7,815 nt of DNA, from contig JAFYGD010000046.1 in NCBI GenBank assembly GCA_017543415.1, positions 1 through 7,815 on the forward strand, in the 5' to 3' direction. Under the pieces are notes generated by a model. The model made no database searches. It had not been told where the DNA came from and worked only from the letters and a program-made list of their open reading frames with translations. Origin of the DNA: Eubacterium sp. (lineage in GTDB: Bacteria > Bacillota > Clostridia > Oscillospirales > Acutalibacteraceae). Made by a program: the position numbers and the translations under genes. Positions 1 to 7,070 of the stretch are shown here, in pieces. Each line of letters opens with the position of its first letter. The stretch's first letter is position 1.

Positions 1-2
1 AT

Positions 3-800
3 ATTGACGCAGTCGCCGTAACCTATGCCCCCGGTCTTATCGGCTCTCTGCTTGTCGGCGTTAACTTTGCAAAGGGGCTCGCGCTTGCGGCAAACAAGCC
101 TCTTGTTCCCGTTCACCATTTAAGGGGACATATTGCTTCAAACTATCTTTCAAGCAGCGTTGAACCGCCGTTTTTGTGCCTTGTTGTCAGCGGCGGTCAT
201 TCGCATATTGTTGCCGTTAAGTCCTATACCGAGGTTGAGGTTATAGGCAGAACTCGTGACGACGCGGCGGGTGAAGCTCTTGATAAAGCGGGGCGTACAA
301 TGGGGCTCGCTTATCCCGGCGGTATCAGTATTGACAAGCTTTCTCCGGGCGGCAATGAAAACGCCTTTGAATTTCCGCACCCGCACGTCAGCACCTCGGT
401 TTACGATTATTCGTTCAGCGGTTTAAAAACCAAGGTTATAAACTATGTTCACAACGCTTCCCAAAAAGGGGAAAGCGTTAATATTCCCGACCTTGCCGCC
501 TCCTTCCAGAAGGCTGTTGTTGACTGTCTTTTAAGCAATCTTGAGCTTGCGGCAAAGGATTTCGGCTATAAAAAAATTGTTATTGCGGGCGGTGTTTCGG
601 CAAATTCAAAGCTGCGCGCCGAAGCGGAAAAAATGTGCAAAAACAACGGTTGGGAGCTTACAATTCCCGAGCTTAAATACTGCGGCGATAACGCGGCAAT
701 GATAGCCTCGCAGGGCTATTACGAATATAAAAACGGCACCGTTGCAAACGAAAGCCTTAACGCTTATGCAACAATGCCGATAGATAATCCTACTTATTAG
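3..800 (+). CDS. tsaD: TsaD, tRNA N6-threonylcarbamoyladenosine transferase subunit (5' end cut by window edge)
   Basis: This is the C-terminal 265 residues of a protein that is usually about 340 long, so some 75 residues lie left of the window. TsaD (Kae1/YgjD family, ASKHA fold) transfers the threonylcarbamoyl group from TC-AMP to A37 of ANN-decoding tRNAs in the cytoplasm, working with TsaB and TsaE. The reading frame is open from base 3. Visible family signatures in order are PGLIGSLLVG, the metal-site HxxxH in HHLRGH (visible residues 38-43), SGGHSHIV, DDAAGEALDK with GLAYPGG, FSGLKT, AGGVSANSKLR, and GDNAAMIA, whose Asp is the third metal ligand in the family. The E of the common HHxEGH is R here, a tolerated position as far as I know. 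A TAG TAG pair ends it, followed by a terminator. The upstream partners tsaB/tsaE are not in view. Identification is very secure. Confidence 0.96.
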   Translation: MDAVAVTYAPGLIGSLLVGVNFAKGLALAANKPLVPVHHLRGHIASNYLSSSVEPPFLCLVVSGGHSHIVAVKSYTEVEVIGRTRDDAAGEALDKAGRTMGLAYPGGISIDKLSPGGNENAFEFPHPHVSTSVYDYSFSGLKTKVINYVHNASQKGESVNIPDLAASFQKAVVDCLLSNLELAAKDFGYKKIVIAGGVSANSKLRAEAEKMCKNNGWELTIPELKYCGDNAAMIASQGYYEYKNGTVANESLNAYATMPIDNPTY

Positions 801-813
801 TAGTCAGATTTCA

Positions 814-841
814 GGGGAGGGCGTTTGTCCCTCTCTTTTTT
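814..841 (+). terminator. Rho-independent terminator of tsaD
   Basis: A 7-bp stem GGGAGGG (815-821) pairs with CCCTCTC (829-835), with one G-T wobble and a 7-nt loop, and runs straight into six T residues (836-841). It begins 14 nt after the tsaD stop and separates tsaD from pckG. Confidence 0.85.
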
Positions 842-902
842 GCATAAATGATAAATATTTGATAAAAAATTAACAATCTTTATTTTAAAAACTGTTACAT
901 TT

Positions 903-921
903 TAATGAATATAATTCATTA
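903..921. promoter_or_regulatory. Perfect palindrome upstream of the pckG promoter, candidate operator
   Basis: TAATGAAT (903-910) and ATTCATTA (914-921) are perfect 8-bp inverted arms around ATA. The site ends 3 nt before the -35 hexamer, centred about 48 nt upstream of the likely transcription start, where an activator would bind. The arms are very AT-rich, so chance is a real alternative, and I do not recognise the regulator. Confidence 0.35.
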
Positions 922-924
922 CTA

Positions 925-953
925 TTGAAATTCAACTTAAAAATTAGTATAAT
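925..953 (+). promoter_or_regulatory. Sigma-A promoter of pckG
   Basis: TTGAAA (925-930) and a perfect TATAAT (948-953) are separated by exactly 17 nt. Transcription should start near 960, giving a leader of about 50 nt. An AAACAA-GAAT-TTGTTT inverted repeat (963-978) falls at the very start of that leader. Confidence 0.8.
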
Positions 954-1009
954 TACCCTGACAAACAAGAATTTGTTTTAATCTGAAATAATTTAAAGGA
1001 GATATTTTT

Positions 1010-2788
1010 ATGGAGACAAAGTATACTAAAAATCCTTCTCTCCTTGCCTGGCTTGATGAGAAAATTGAATTCTTAAAGCCCGCAGAGGTTGTATGGATTG
1101 ACGGCTCGCAGGAGCAGATTGACGCTTTAAGAGCCGAAGCTTGTGAAACAGGTGAAATGTTTAAGCTTAACGAGGAGCTTCTTCCCGACTGTTATCTTCA
1201 CAGAACAGCGGTTAACGACGTTGCCCGTGTTGAGGCGCGTACGCTTATCTGTACTTCTAAAGAAGAGGACGCAGGTCCGACCAACCACTGGATGGACCCC
1301 AAGGAATGCCACGAAATGCTCGATAAGATTGCAAAGGGCTCTTATGCAGGCAGAACAATGTATATTATCCCTTATTCAATGGGTCCCGTAGGTTCTCCGT
1401 TCTCAAAAATCGGTATTGAGATTACAGACAGCATTTACGTTGTTCTCAATATGGAAATTATGACAAGAGTAGGCACGGCAGTTCTTGACTGCCTCGGCGA
1501 CAGCGACGACTGGGTACGCGGTATGCACTGCAAGTGCAACGTTGACCCTGACAACCGCTGGATTGTTCAGTTCCCCGAAGAGAACACTATCGTATCAGTT
1601 AACTCTGCATACGGCGGAAACGTACTTCTCGGTAAAAAGTGCTTTGCACTTCGTATCGCTTCCTACCTCGGCAAGAACGAGGGCTGGCAGGCTGAGCATA
1701 TGCTCATCCTCGGCTTAACCCGTCCCGGTGAGGAAACAAAGTACATCTGCGCAGCATTCCCGTCCGCATGCGGCAAAACCAACCTTGCAATGCTTATTCC
1801 TCCCGAAGGATATCGTCGCAAGGGCTATAAGGTTGAGTGCGTTGGCGACGATATTTCCTGGATTAGAAAGGGCGCTGACGGAAGACTTTACGCTATTAAC
1901 CCCGAAAACGGTTTCTTCGGCGTAGCTCCCGGTACAAACGAAAAATCTAACCCCAACGCTCTTGCAGCTACCAAGAAGGGTACAATCTTTACAAACGTAT
2001 GCCACAATCTTGATACAAATACAGTTTGGTGGGAAGGCCTTGATAAGAATCCGCCTACTCACTGCATTAACTGGAAGGGCGAAGAAATCAACGGCGCTTC
2101 GGATGAGCCTCTTGCTAACCCGAACTCAAGATTTACTGCTCCCGCACAGAACTGCCCCTGTCTTTCACCCGAATTTGAAAATCCGCAGGGCGTTCCGATT
2201 TCCGCATTTGTATTCGGCGGCAGACGCGCTAAGCTCACTCCGCTTGTATATCAGTCAAAGAGCTGGAACAACGGTGTGTTCGTTGGCTCAATTATGGGCT
2301 CTGAAACAACCGCTGCGGCAACAGGCGCAGTAGGCGTTGTTCGCCGTGACCCGATGGCTATGCTTCCGTTCTGCGGCTACAATATGGGCGATTACTGGAA
2401 GCACTGGATTGAAATCGGCAAAACTCTTGACCCCGATAAGGCTCCCAAGATTTTCAACGTTAACTGGTTCCGTAAGGACGATGAGGGCAACTTCTTATGG
2501 CCGGGCTTCGGCGATAACCTCCGTGTACTTGACTGGATTATCGACCGTTGCGACGGTAAGGTTGACGCTCAGGAAACCGCTATCGGTTACCTTCCTTATG
2601 CTAAGGATATCAACCTTGAAGGCTCAGGCTTAACCGTTGAGCAGCTTGAAGGTATCCTTGACGTTGATAAGGACGCATGGAAAGAGGAATACAAGAGCGT
2701 TGACGAGCTTTACGCTAAGTTCGGAAACAGACTTCCTCAGGAGCTTGCAGACGAGCTTGCTTCCGTAAAGAAAGCGCTTGACGAATAA
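1010..2788 (+). CDS. pckG: Phosphoenolpyruvate carboxykinase, GTP-dependent
   Basis: This 592-residue cytosolic enzyme interconverts oxaloacetate + GTP and PEP + CO2 + GDP (EC 4.1.1.32). In fermentative anaerobes it often runs in the carboxylating direction toward succinate. The ATG follows AAAGGAG (995-1001) by 8 nt. Family hallmarks are all present: SAYGGNVLLGKKCFALRIAS (199-218, with the metal-site Lys), metal-site H230, the P-loop PSACGKTNLAM (251-261, with C254, K256, T257), kinase-2 VGDDISW with D280/D281, NSRF (372-375), GGRR (403-406), the mobile-lid region RRDPMAM...GYNMGDYW, and the nucleotide site NWFR...FLWPGFGDNLRV (485-505). The NWFR and WPGFGDN segments and the Cys-containing P-loop mark the GTP type, not the ATP type. 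Length is normal for the family. It is monocistronic: strong upstream promoter, terminator after the stop. No key residue is missing. Confidence 0.97.
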   Translation: METKYTKNPSLLAWLDEKIEFLKPAEVVWIDGSQEQIDALRAEACETGEMFKLNEELLPDCYLHRTAVNDVARVEARTLICTSKEEDAGPTNHWMDPKECHEMLDKIAKGSYAGRTMYIIPYSMGPVGSPFSKIGIEITDSIYVVLNMEIMTRVGTAVLDCLGDSDDWVRGMHCKCNVDPDNRWIVQFPEENTIVSVNSAYGGNVLLGKKCFALRIASYLGKNEGWQAEHMLILGLTRPGEETKYICAAFPSACGKTNLAMLIPPEGYRRKGYKVECVGDDISWIRKGADGRLYAINPENGFFGVAPGTNEKSNPNALAATKKGTIFTNVCHNLDTNTVWWEGLDKNPPTHCINWKGEEINGASDEPLANPNSRFTAPAQNCPCLSPEFENPQGVPISAFVFGGRRAKLTPLVYQSKSWNNGVFVGSIMGSETTAAATGAVGVVRRDPMAMLPFCGYNMGDYWKHWIEIGKTLDPDKAPKIFNVNWFRKDDEGNFLWPGFGDNLRVLDWIIDRCDGKVDAQETAIGYLPYAKDINLEGSGLTVEQLEGILDVDKDAWKEEYKSVDELYAKFGNRLPQELADELASVKKALDE

Positions 2789-2800
2789 AAAGTAAAAAAT

Positions 2801-2825
2801 AAAAGACCGTCGCTGACGGTCTTTT
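2801..2825. terminator. Bidirectional terminator between pckG and the convergent oxidoreductase gene
   Basis: GACCGTC (2805-2811) and GACGGTC (2815-2821) form a perfect stem with a 3-nt loop, extended by flanking A/T pairs (AAAA 2801-2804, TTTT 2822-2825). T-runs lie on the 3' side of both strands (CTTTTTT on plus, TTTTATTTTTT on minus), so it can end both convergent transcripts. Confidence 0.9.
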
Positions 2826-2834
2826 TTATTTTGT

Positions 2835-4145
2835 TTATTTGAATACGGCGTTGTATTTTTTAGCCCATTGCTGAACGTCGTACCTTCCGTAATGCTTGGG
2901 AAGGGACTTGTTTATTGCCGCAAGCACAGCCATATCCTTTGCAAGTCCGAGGAAAAGCCCCGTAAGGTTTCTGTCCTTAATCATAGCCTTGCCCTTGGTA
3001 ATAAGCTCTGCGTTGATGTCAATAAGTCCGCCGCCTTCGTCGCTTACCGAAAGCTCGTTAATTGTAATAATCTTGTTTTCAAACATATAGTCAAGCTGTT
3101 CGGGCTTGATTTTGCCGAGCATAAGCTTAACAAGAGCCATTGAGGAAAGGTTGAAGCCTATCTGGGTCTGATAATTGTATTCGTAACTCCAGAGCGTTTC
3201 TGCGCTGTAGGTTTCTGTTCTGTCCGCAATAACCGTTTCCGCAAGAATTTTGGCAGCCCTGAATGAATTTGCAATGCCCGAACCGATAATCGGTACCGTC
3301 ATAAACGCGCTGTCGCCGATTGCAGCATAACCGTCTGCAACCATAACTGCAAGCGTCTGGCGAACGGGGATTGTTACCATGTCGCCGCCGCGGATAAGCT
3401 CCGTTCCGAGCACGGGGTTTTCCTTGCGGAAGGCTTCAACTCTTTCAAGCGCCTCTTCCTTTGTAAACGGCTCAAAGTCGCCTATAAGAATGTCGCTGTA
3501 ATCGCCGTCGTCAGCAACCCACGCAATGCCGAAAACTCCCTTCGGAAGCATGTAAACCTTGTACTTGTCAATTACGTCGTTGGTTTCGGCTCTGTTGTAA
3601 AAGCCTCTGTAAACATAAAACTGTTCAAGCTTATCCATATCCGCCTGAATACCGCAGCATTCGGGAAGATTTTTGCGTACGGGACTGTTGCAGCCGCAAG
3701 CGTCAATTACAAGGTCGCCGAGAATGTCGCCGTCAGCGGTTTTAATGCCGATAACTCTGTCGCCCGCCATAACGGGTGCAAGAATTTCCGTGTTGTAAAC
3801 AAACTTTACTCCGGCTTTTTCAGCGTCATCAATAATAAGATTGTAAATCTCCTTACGCTCCATCTTAATGTCGCTTCCGCGCGCCTCGTCAATAGCGTTG
3901 CGAAGGATAACCCTTCCCGCAGGGGGACAGAAGCTCATGTTGTGCATCGGAAGGCATTTATCCTCGGGAACCGGTAAGCCAACCTCCGCAAGCGACTTGC
4001 TGTTAAAAATATCCGTCCAGTCATAGCCCATGTTTTCACGGGCGTTCTTTTCGTAAACGGTAACGTCAAAGCCCGCCCTTGCAAGAATGGAAGCGCAGGT
4101 AATTCCGCCGTGGCCGCCGCCTGCAACAATAATCTTTTTTGCCAT
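2835..4145 (-). CDS. FAD-dependent oxidoreductase, geranylgeranyl reductase/FixC-like superfamily
   Basis: The protein has 436 residues from the ATG at 4145-4143, chosen because AAGGAG (4159-4154) sits 8 nt upstream; an in-frame extension to 4202 would cross the promoter and has no ribosome binding site. Residues 4-33 form an FAD-binding Rossmann unit with the dinucleotide motif GGGHGG (9-14) and an acidic E32 at the end of the second strand for the ribose. DLVIDACGCNSPVR (144-157) corresponds to the DG motif of group A flavoprotein monooxygenases and reductases, and GYAAIGDSAFMTVPIIGSG (272-290) is the GD motif that contacts the FAD ribityl chain. No signal peptide or clear membrane span is seen. 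The C-terminal 120 residues look helical and I do not recognise them. The fold is secure; the substrate is unknown. It is transcribed alone, divergently from rmuC. Confidence 0.85.
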   Translation of the reverse strand: MAKKIIVAGGGHGGITCASILARAGFDVTVYEKNARENMGYDWTDIFNSKSLAEVGLPVPEDKCLPMHNMSFCPPAGRVILRNAIDEARGSDIKMERKEIYNLIIDDAEKAGVKFVYNTEILAPVMAGDRVIGIKTADGDILGDLVIDACGCNSPVRKNLPECCGIQADMDKLEQFYVYRGFYNRAETNDVIDKYKVYMLPKGVFGIAWVADDGDYSDILIGDFEPFTKEEALERVEAFRKENPVLGTELIRGGDMVTIPVRQTLAVMVADGYAAIGDSAFMTVPIIGSGIANSFRAAKILAETVIADRTETYSAETLWSYEYNYQTQIGFNLSSMALVKLMLGKIKPEQLDYMFENKIITINELSVSDEGGGLIDINAELITKGKAMIKDRNLTGLFLGLAKDMAVLAAINKSLPKHYGRYDVQQWAKKYNAVFK

Positions 4146-4190
4146 AAATATTACTCCTTTCCAAATTATAAATAATCTTACTCCACCTAC

Positions 4191-4218
4191 ATTATACCAC
4201 ATTTGTCTAATAATTCAA
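4191..4218 (-). promoter_or_regulatory. Promoter of the FAD oxidoreductase gene (minus strand)
   Basis: On the minus strand TTGAAT (4218-4213) is followed after 16 nt by TATAAT (4196-4191), preceded by TGG, an extended -10. The leader would be about 40 nt. Confidence 0.75.
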
Positions 4219-4276
4219 CAATAATATTGCCTGTTCATAAATCTGTAAAATTTTCCGTCAATGCGTTTTGCACCGT

Positions 4277-4294
4277 GGTACAAAAAAGTGTACC
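4277..4294. promoter_or_regulatory. Inverted repeat in the divergent intergenic region, candidate operator
   Basis: GGTACA (4277-4282) and TGTACC (4289-4294) are perfect 6-bp arms around AAAAAG. The site lies between the two divergent promoters, 15 nt upstream of the rmuC -35 box. There is no T-run after it on either strand, so it is not a terminator. A dimeric repressor or activator site is possible; I cannot name the regulator. Confidence 0.4.
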
Positions 4295-4309
4295 TTAAAA
4301 TAATTCTCC

Positions 4310-4338
4310 TTGTCATAGTTAAGGATTAGTGATATAAT
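4310..4338 (+). promoter_or_regulatory. Sigma-A promoter of rmuC
   Basis: TTGTCA (4310-4315), a 17-nt spacer and a perfect TATAAT (4333-4338). Transcription should start near 4345, leaving a leader of only about 20 nt that holds the ribosome binding site. Confidence 0.8.
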
Positions 4339-4365
4339 TTAGCCATACCTGAAAGGAGAGTGTTT

Positions 4366-5556
4366 ATGACCGATTATCTTATTATTGCAGCGCTTGTATT
4401 ATTAATAATAATTATTATCCTATTAATAGTGCTCCGTCCGAAGAAGGATAATTCCGCTGCCCTTCTTGAACAGAAGCTTGACATCAATTCAAAGAATACA
4501 GATTCAAAAATTACCGAGCTTTCCGAAAAAATGCAGGGGCTTACAAAAAGCAACTATGAGCAGCAGATTAAGCTTATGGAAACGCTTAATAAAAACGCCC
4601 TTCAGCAAACCGAACAGGTCGGCAAGGCGATTACCGCAATGCAGGAAAGCAATGAAAAGAAGCTTGAGGAAATGCGTAAAACCGTTGACGAAAAGCTTAC
4701 GGATACGCTTAATAAGCGCATTAACGCCTCATTTGAAACCGTTTCAAAACAGCTTGAAAACGTTTATAAATCACTCGGCGATATGCAGCGCCTTTCGGGC
4801 GACGTAACAAAAAGCGTTCAGGGCCTTAACAGCGTCTTAACAAACGTTAAAAGCAGGGGAACGTGGGCGGAGGTTCAGCTCGGCAATATCCTTGACCAGA
4901 TTATACCGGGTATGTACGAAACCAACGTAAGAACCTATCCCAAGTGCGAAGGTCAGGTTGAATTTGCCGTTAAAATACCGAATTCGGACGACGATTCAAT
5001 AACCTGGCTCCCGATAGATTCAAAGTTCCCTATGGAGGATTATATCCGTATTACCAACGCTGCGGAAAACGGCGATTCAGCTCTGCTCGAATCCGCAAGA
5101 AAGTCGCTTGAAACAAGAATTAAGGCGGAGGCAAAGGCAATTACAAAGTACATTTCCGTGCCTGAAACAACGCCTTTTGCAATTATGTACCTTGCAACAG
5201 AGGGACTTTATGCAGAGGTTATGCAAAATAAAAACGGCCTTGCGGAAAACCTGCAAAGCCAGGGAATTATGGTTGCGGGACCGAGTACAATTACCGCCCT
5301 TCTCAATTCGCTTTCAATGGGCTTTAAGTCAATAGCGATTAATAAAAAAGCAAGCGAGGTTTACGACGTTCTCGGCGCGGCAAAGGCGCAGTATGATAAA
5401 TTCGGCGATTTGCTTGAAACTGCAAGAAGGCGTATTGAATCCGCGGGCAACGCTATCAGCGACGCGGAGAATAAAAACAACTTTATTCAGCGCAAGCTCA
5501 AAACGGTTGAAAGCCTTGATATTGAAAACAGCAACGAAATCCTCGGCATAGAATAG
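4366..5556 (+). CDS. rmuC: RmuC-family DNA recombination protein
   Basis: The protein has 396 residues. The ATG at 4366 is preferred because AGGAG (4354-4358) is 7 nt upstream; the in-frame GTG at 4360 would sit almost on the Shine-Dalgarno. Residues 5-24 are a single very hydrophobic N-terminal membrane anchor followed by RPKK, which predicts a cytoplasmic body. Residues about 31-160 are polar, Gln/Glu/Lys-rich and coiled-coil-like. The RmuC domain follows, with SRGTWAEVQLGNIL (163-176), PIDSKFPMEDY (216-226), TTPFAIMYLATEGLYAE (268-284) and GPSTITALLNSLSMGF (305-320). RmuC is predicted to be nuclease-like, and in E. coli it is linked to limiting inversions at short inverted repeats; its exact chemistry is not settled. 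It is single-gene, between its own promoter and a repeat cluster. The stop TAG coincides with the start of a repeat unit. Confidence 0.95.
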   Translation: MTDYLIIAALVLLIIIIILLIVLRPKKDNSAALLEQKLDINSKNTDSKITELSEKMQGLTKSNYEQQIKLMETLNKNALQQTEQVGKAITAMQESNEKKLEEMRKTVDEKLTDTLNKRINASFETVSKQLENVYKSLGDMQRLSGDVTKSVQGLNSVLTNVKSRGTWAEVQLGNILDQIIPGMYETNVRTYPKCEGQVEFAVKIPNSDDDSITWLPIDSKFPMEDYIRITNAAENGDSALLESARKSLETRIKAEAKAITKYISVPETTPFAIMYLATEGLYAEVMQNKNGLAENLQSQGIMVAGPSTITALLNSLSMGFKSIAINKKASEVYDVLGAAKAQYDKFGDLLETARRRIESAGNAISDAENKNNFIQRKLKTVESLDIENSNEILGIE

Positions 5557-5576
5557 CCTCCCACCTGAAGGGGCCA
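5553..5576 (+). repeat. Degenerate, shortened copy of the 50-bp GC-rich repeat
   Basis: ATAGCCTCC-CACCTGAAGGGG matches the start of the two full units downstream but lacks the inner GTGNCACGAAGTGAC part. Its TAG (5554-5556) is the rmuC stop codon, so the repeat array begins exactly at the end of the coding sequence. Confidence 0.65.
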
Positions 5577-5676
5577 ATAGCCTCCCCACCCGAGGGGGAG
5601 GTGCCACGAAGTGACGGAGGGGGCAAACAGCCTCCCCACCCGAGGGGGAGGTGTCACGAAGTGACGGAGGGGGCAA
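5577..5676 (+). repeat. Two tandem 50-bp palindromic repeat units
   Basis: Units 5577-5626 and 5627-5676 are head to tail with a 50-bp period and differ at two positions by my count (T/C at 5578/5628, C/T at 5604/5654). Each has an inner hairpin CCTCCCC...GGGGAGG (5581-5587 with 5595-5601 in unit 1) followed by a second small hairpin, perfect only in unit 2 as GTCAC-GAA-GTGAC (5653-5665), and ends in GGAGGGGGC, which can partly pair with the opening GCCTCC. The sequence is far more GC-rich than its surroundings. It resembles the interspersed palindromic repeats I recall from gut clostridial genomes, comparable in kind to REP/MITE elements. No open reading frame here is believable. Confidence 0.85.
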
Positions 5677-5685
5677 TAAAAAACA

Positions 5686-5719
5686 ACGGAGGGCTTATCC
5701 GCCCTCCGTATTATTTTTT
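5686..5719. terminator. Bidirectional terminator between rmuC and the MATE gene
   Basis: ACGGAGGGC (5686-5694) pairs perfectly with GCCCTCCGT (5701-5709) around a 6-nt loop. ATTATTTTTT follows on plus, and TTGTTTTTTATT follows on the minus strand. The MATE stop codon (5697-5695) lies inside the loop, and the last codons of that gene form one side of the stem. Confidence 0.9.
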
Positions 5720-7053
5720 AATTCCTTCATAAAACTTTTAAGCATCGGCGCGGCAATTATTGCGGATACAACAAACGCAATCGGCTGCGCTATTTCTATT
5801 CCCACAACGCCGCAAAACCGCGGTAAAACGAATATCAGCGGAATGAATACAAGCCCGTTCTGGCAGCAGGAAAGGAAGAACGCTTTTCCCGCCTTGCCAA
5901 CGCTCTGAAAGGTCATGTTTCCCGTCATAACTATCGGCATTACAAGCTGCGCAACGCAGGAATATCTCAGTGCCGCCGTGCCTATTTCAACAACCCCGGG
6001 GTCCTTGCGGAAAAGCATAATCAGCCTTGGCGCAAAAATAAAGCATATTGCCGCCATAACCGCAAGCACAAGCGTTCCGAATTTCAAAAGGAACTTGATT
6101 GCGGTGCGTACCCGTTCGTTGAGCTTAGCGCCGTAGTTGAACGAGCAGACGGGCTGAAATCCCTGACCTATACCAAGGCAGAAGCAGAAAATGAACATAG
6201 CAATTTTTGCGTTTATGCTCATTGCCGCAATGCATTCGTCTCCGAAGGGCTGCGCCTGAATGTTTAAAAACATTGTTGAAACCGAGTTTAAGCCCTGCCT
6301 TGCAAAGCTCGGTAAGCCAACAAGCACAATGTCGCTTATGATTTTCGGGTTAAGCGTAAAGAATTTTATGTTCAGCCTGCTTTGTACCTTTTTTCTCAGG
6401 AACATTGAAAGCAGAATCAGCATTCCCGTGTACTGTGATGCAGCTGTGGCAATCCCCGCGCCGGCAATGCCGAGCTTAAATCCAAAAATCAGAAGCGGGT
6501 CAAGCGCCATGTTGAGTATACCGCCTACCGCAAGCCCTATCATGGCAAGCTTTGCCTGACCTTCAAAACGCAGAATGTTGTTAAGAACAAACGATGTTGT
6601 CATAGCGGGCGCCGCGATTAAAATCCACCGCCCGTAGCTTACCGCGTAGGGATGAATGGTTTTTGTGCTGCCTAAAAGGTCAATCAGCGGGTTAATAAAA
6701 ACCATACCGATAGTAAGGATAATAAGTCCGACTGATAATGCAAGATAAAACGCCGTTGCAGAGTAACGGCGCGCGCTTTCAACGTCCTTTGCGCCAAGGC
6801 GGCGGCTTATGTTGCTTCCCGCGCCCTGACCGAACATAAAACCGAACGCCTGAATAACGCCCATAAGGCTTAAAAGAACGCCCGTTGCAGCGCTTGCGCT
6901 GACGCTGATTTTTGAAACAAAATAGGTGTCAGCCGCGTTGTAAATAACGGTAATCAGCATAGAGATTACCGTAGGCACCGCAAGCCGCGGAATAAGGCGG
7001 TTTATCGGCGTTTCGGTCATATTTTTAAATTGTCTTTCAGCCGAATTTTCCAT
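5695..7053 (-). CDS. MATE-family multidrug/cation antiporter (MepA/NorM/DinF-like)
   Basis: This 452-residue integral membrane protein has the length and hydrophobicity of a 12-helix MATE pump, which exports cationic or toxic organic compounds in exchange for Na+ or H+. Two homologous halves are visible. The first holds YNAADTYFVSKI (38-49), GQGAGSNISRRLGA (75-88) and the strongly conserved LNMALDPLLIFGFKLGIAGAGIA (180-202, split here only by my description). The second holds GQGFQPVCSFNYGAK (296-310), the family's GxGFQPxxxxNxGA signature, and an equivalent of the first-half loop near GVVGIEIAQP (415-424). The start at 7053 has AGGATGA 5 to 11 nt upstream; the in-frame Met12 lacks one. I see no sigma-A promoter between it and the tRNA terminator upstream, so a leader RNA or read-through from the tRNA promoter is possible. 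The substrate cannot be read from sequence. Confidence 0.93.
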   Translation of the reverse strand: MENSAERQFKNMTETPINRLIPRLAVPTVISMLITVIYNAADTYFVSKISVSASAATGVLLSLMGVIQAFGFMFGQGAGSNISRRLGAKDVESARRYSATAFYLALSVGLIILTIGMVFINPLIDLLGSTKTIHPYAVSYGRWILIAAPAMTTSFVLNNILRFEGQAKLAMIGLAVGGILNMALDPLLIFGFKLGIAGAGIATAASQYTGMLILLSMFLRKKVQSRLNIKFFTLNPKIISDIVLVGLPSFARQGLNSVSTMFLNIQAQPFGDECIAAMSINAKIAMFIFCFCLGIGQGFQPVCSFNYGAKLNERVRTAIKFLLKFGTLVLAVMAAICFIFAPRLIMLFRKDPGVVEIGTAALRYSCVAQLVMPIVMTGNMTFQSVGKAGKAFFLSCCQNGLVFIPLIFVLPRFCGVVGIEIAQPIAFVVSAIIAAPMLKSFMKELKNNTEGG

Positions 7054-7070
7054 ACAATCATCCTAAAAAA

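Noticed and set aside
910..915. A second TATAAT upstream of pckG
   Set aside because: No acceptable -35 hexamer lies 16 to 18 nt upstream, and the bases belong to the palindrome. The 925/948 pair is far better.
1715..2062. Minus-strand and other-frame open frames inside pckG (also 1127-1312, 1143-1391, 1485-1718, 1962-2333, 2337-2633)
   Set aside because: All lie inside a gene with complete PEP carboxykinase motifs and have no recognisable domain or ribosome binding site.
4146..4202. N-terminal extension of the FAD oxidoreductase to 4202
   Set aside because: The extra 19 residues would be encoded by the promoter and leader, and the ATG at 4145 has a strong AAGGAG while 4202 has none.
5329..5676. 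115-codon minus-strand frame starting in the GC-rich repeats
   Set aside because: It is a translation of palindromic repeats continuing antisense into rmuC. Pro/Arg-rich low-complexity start, no ribosome binding site.
5577..5676. CRISPR array
   Set aside because: The 50-bp units are contiguous with no unique spacers, there are only two full copies, and no cas gene is present.
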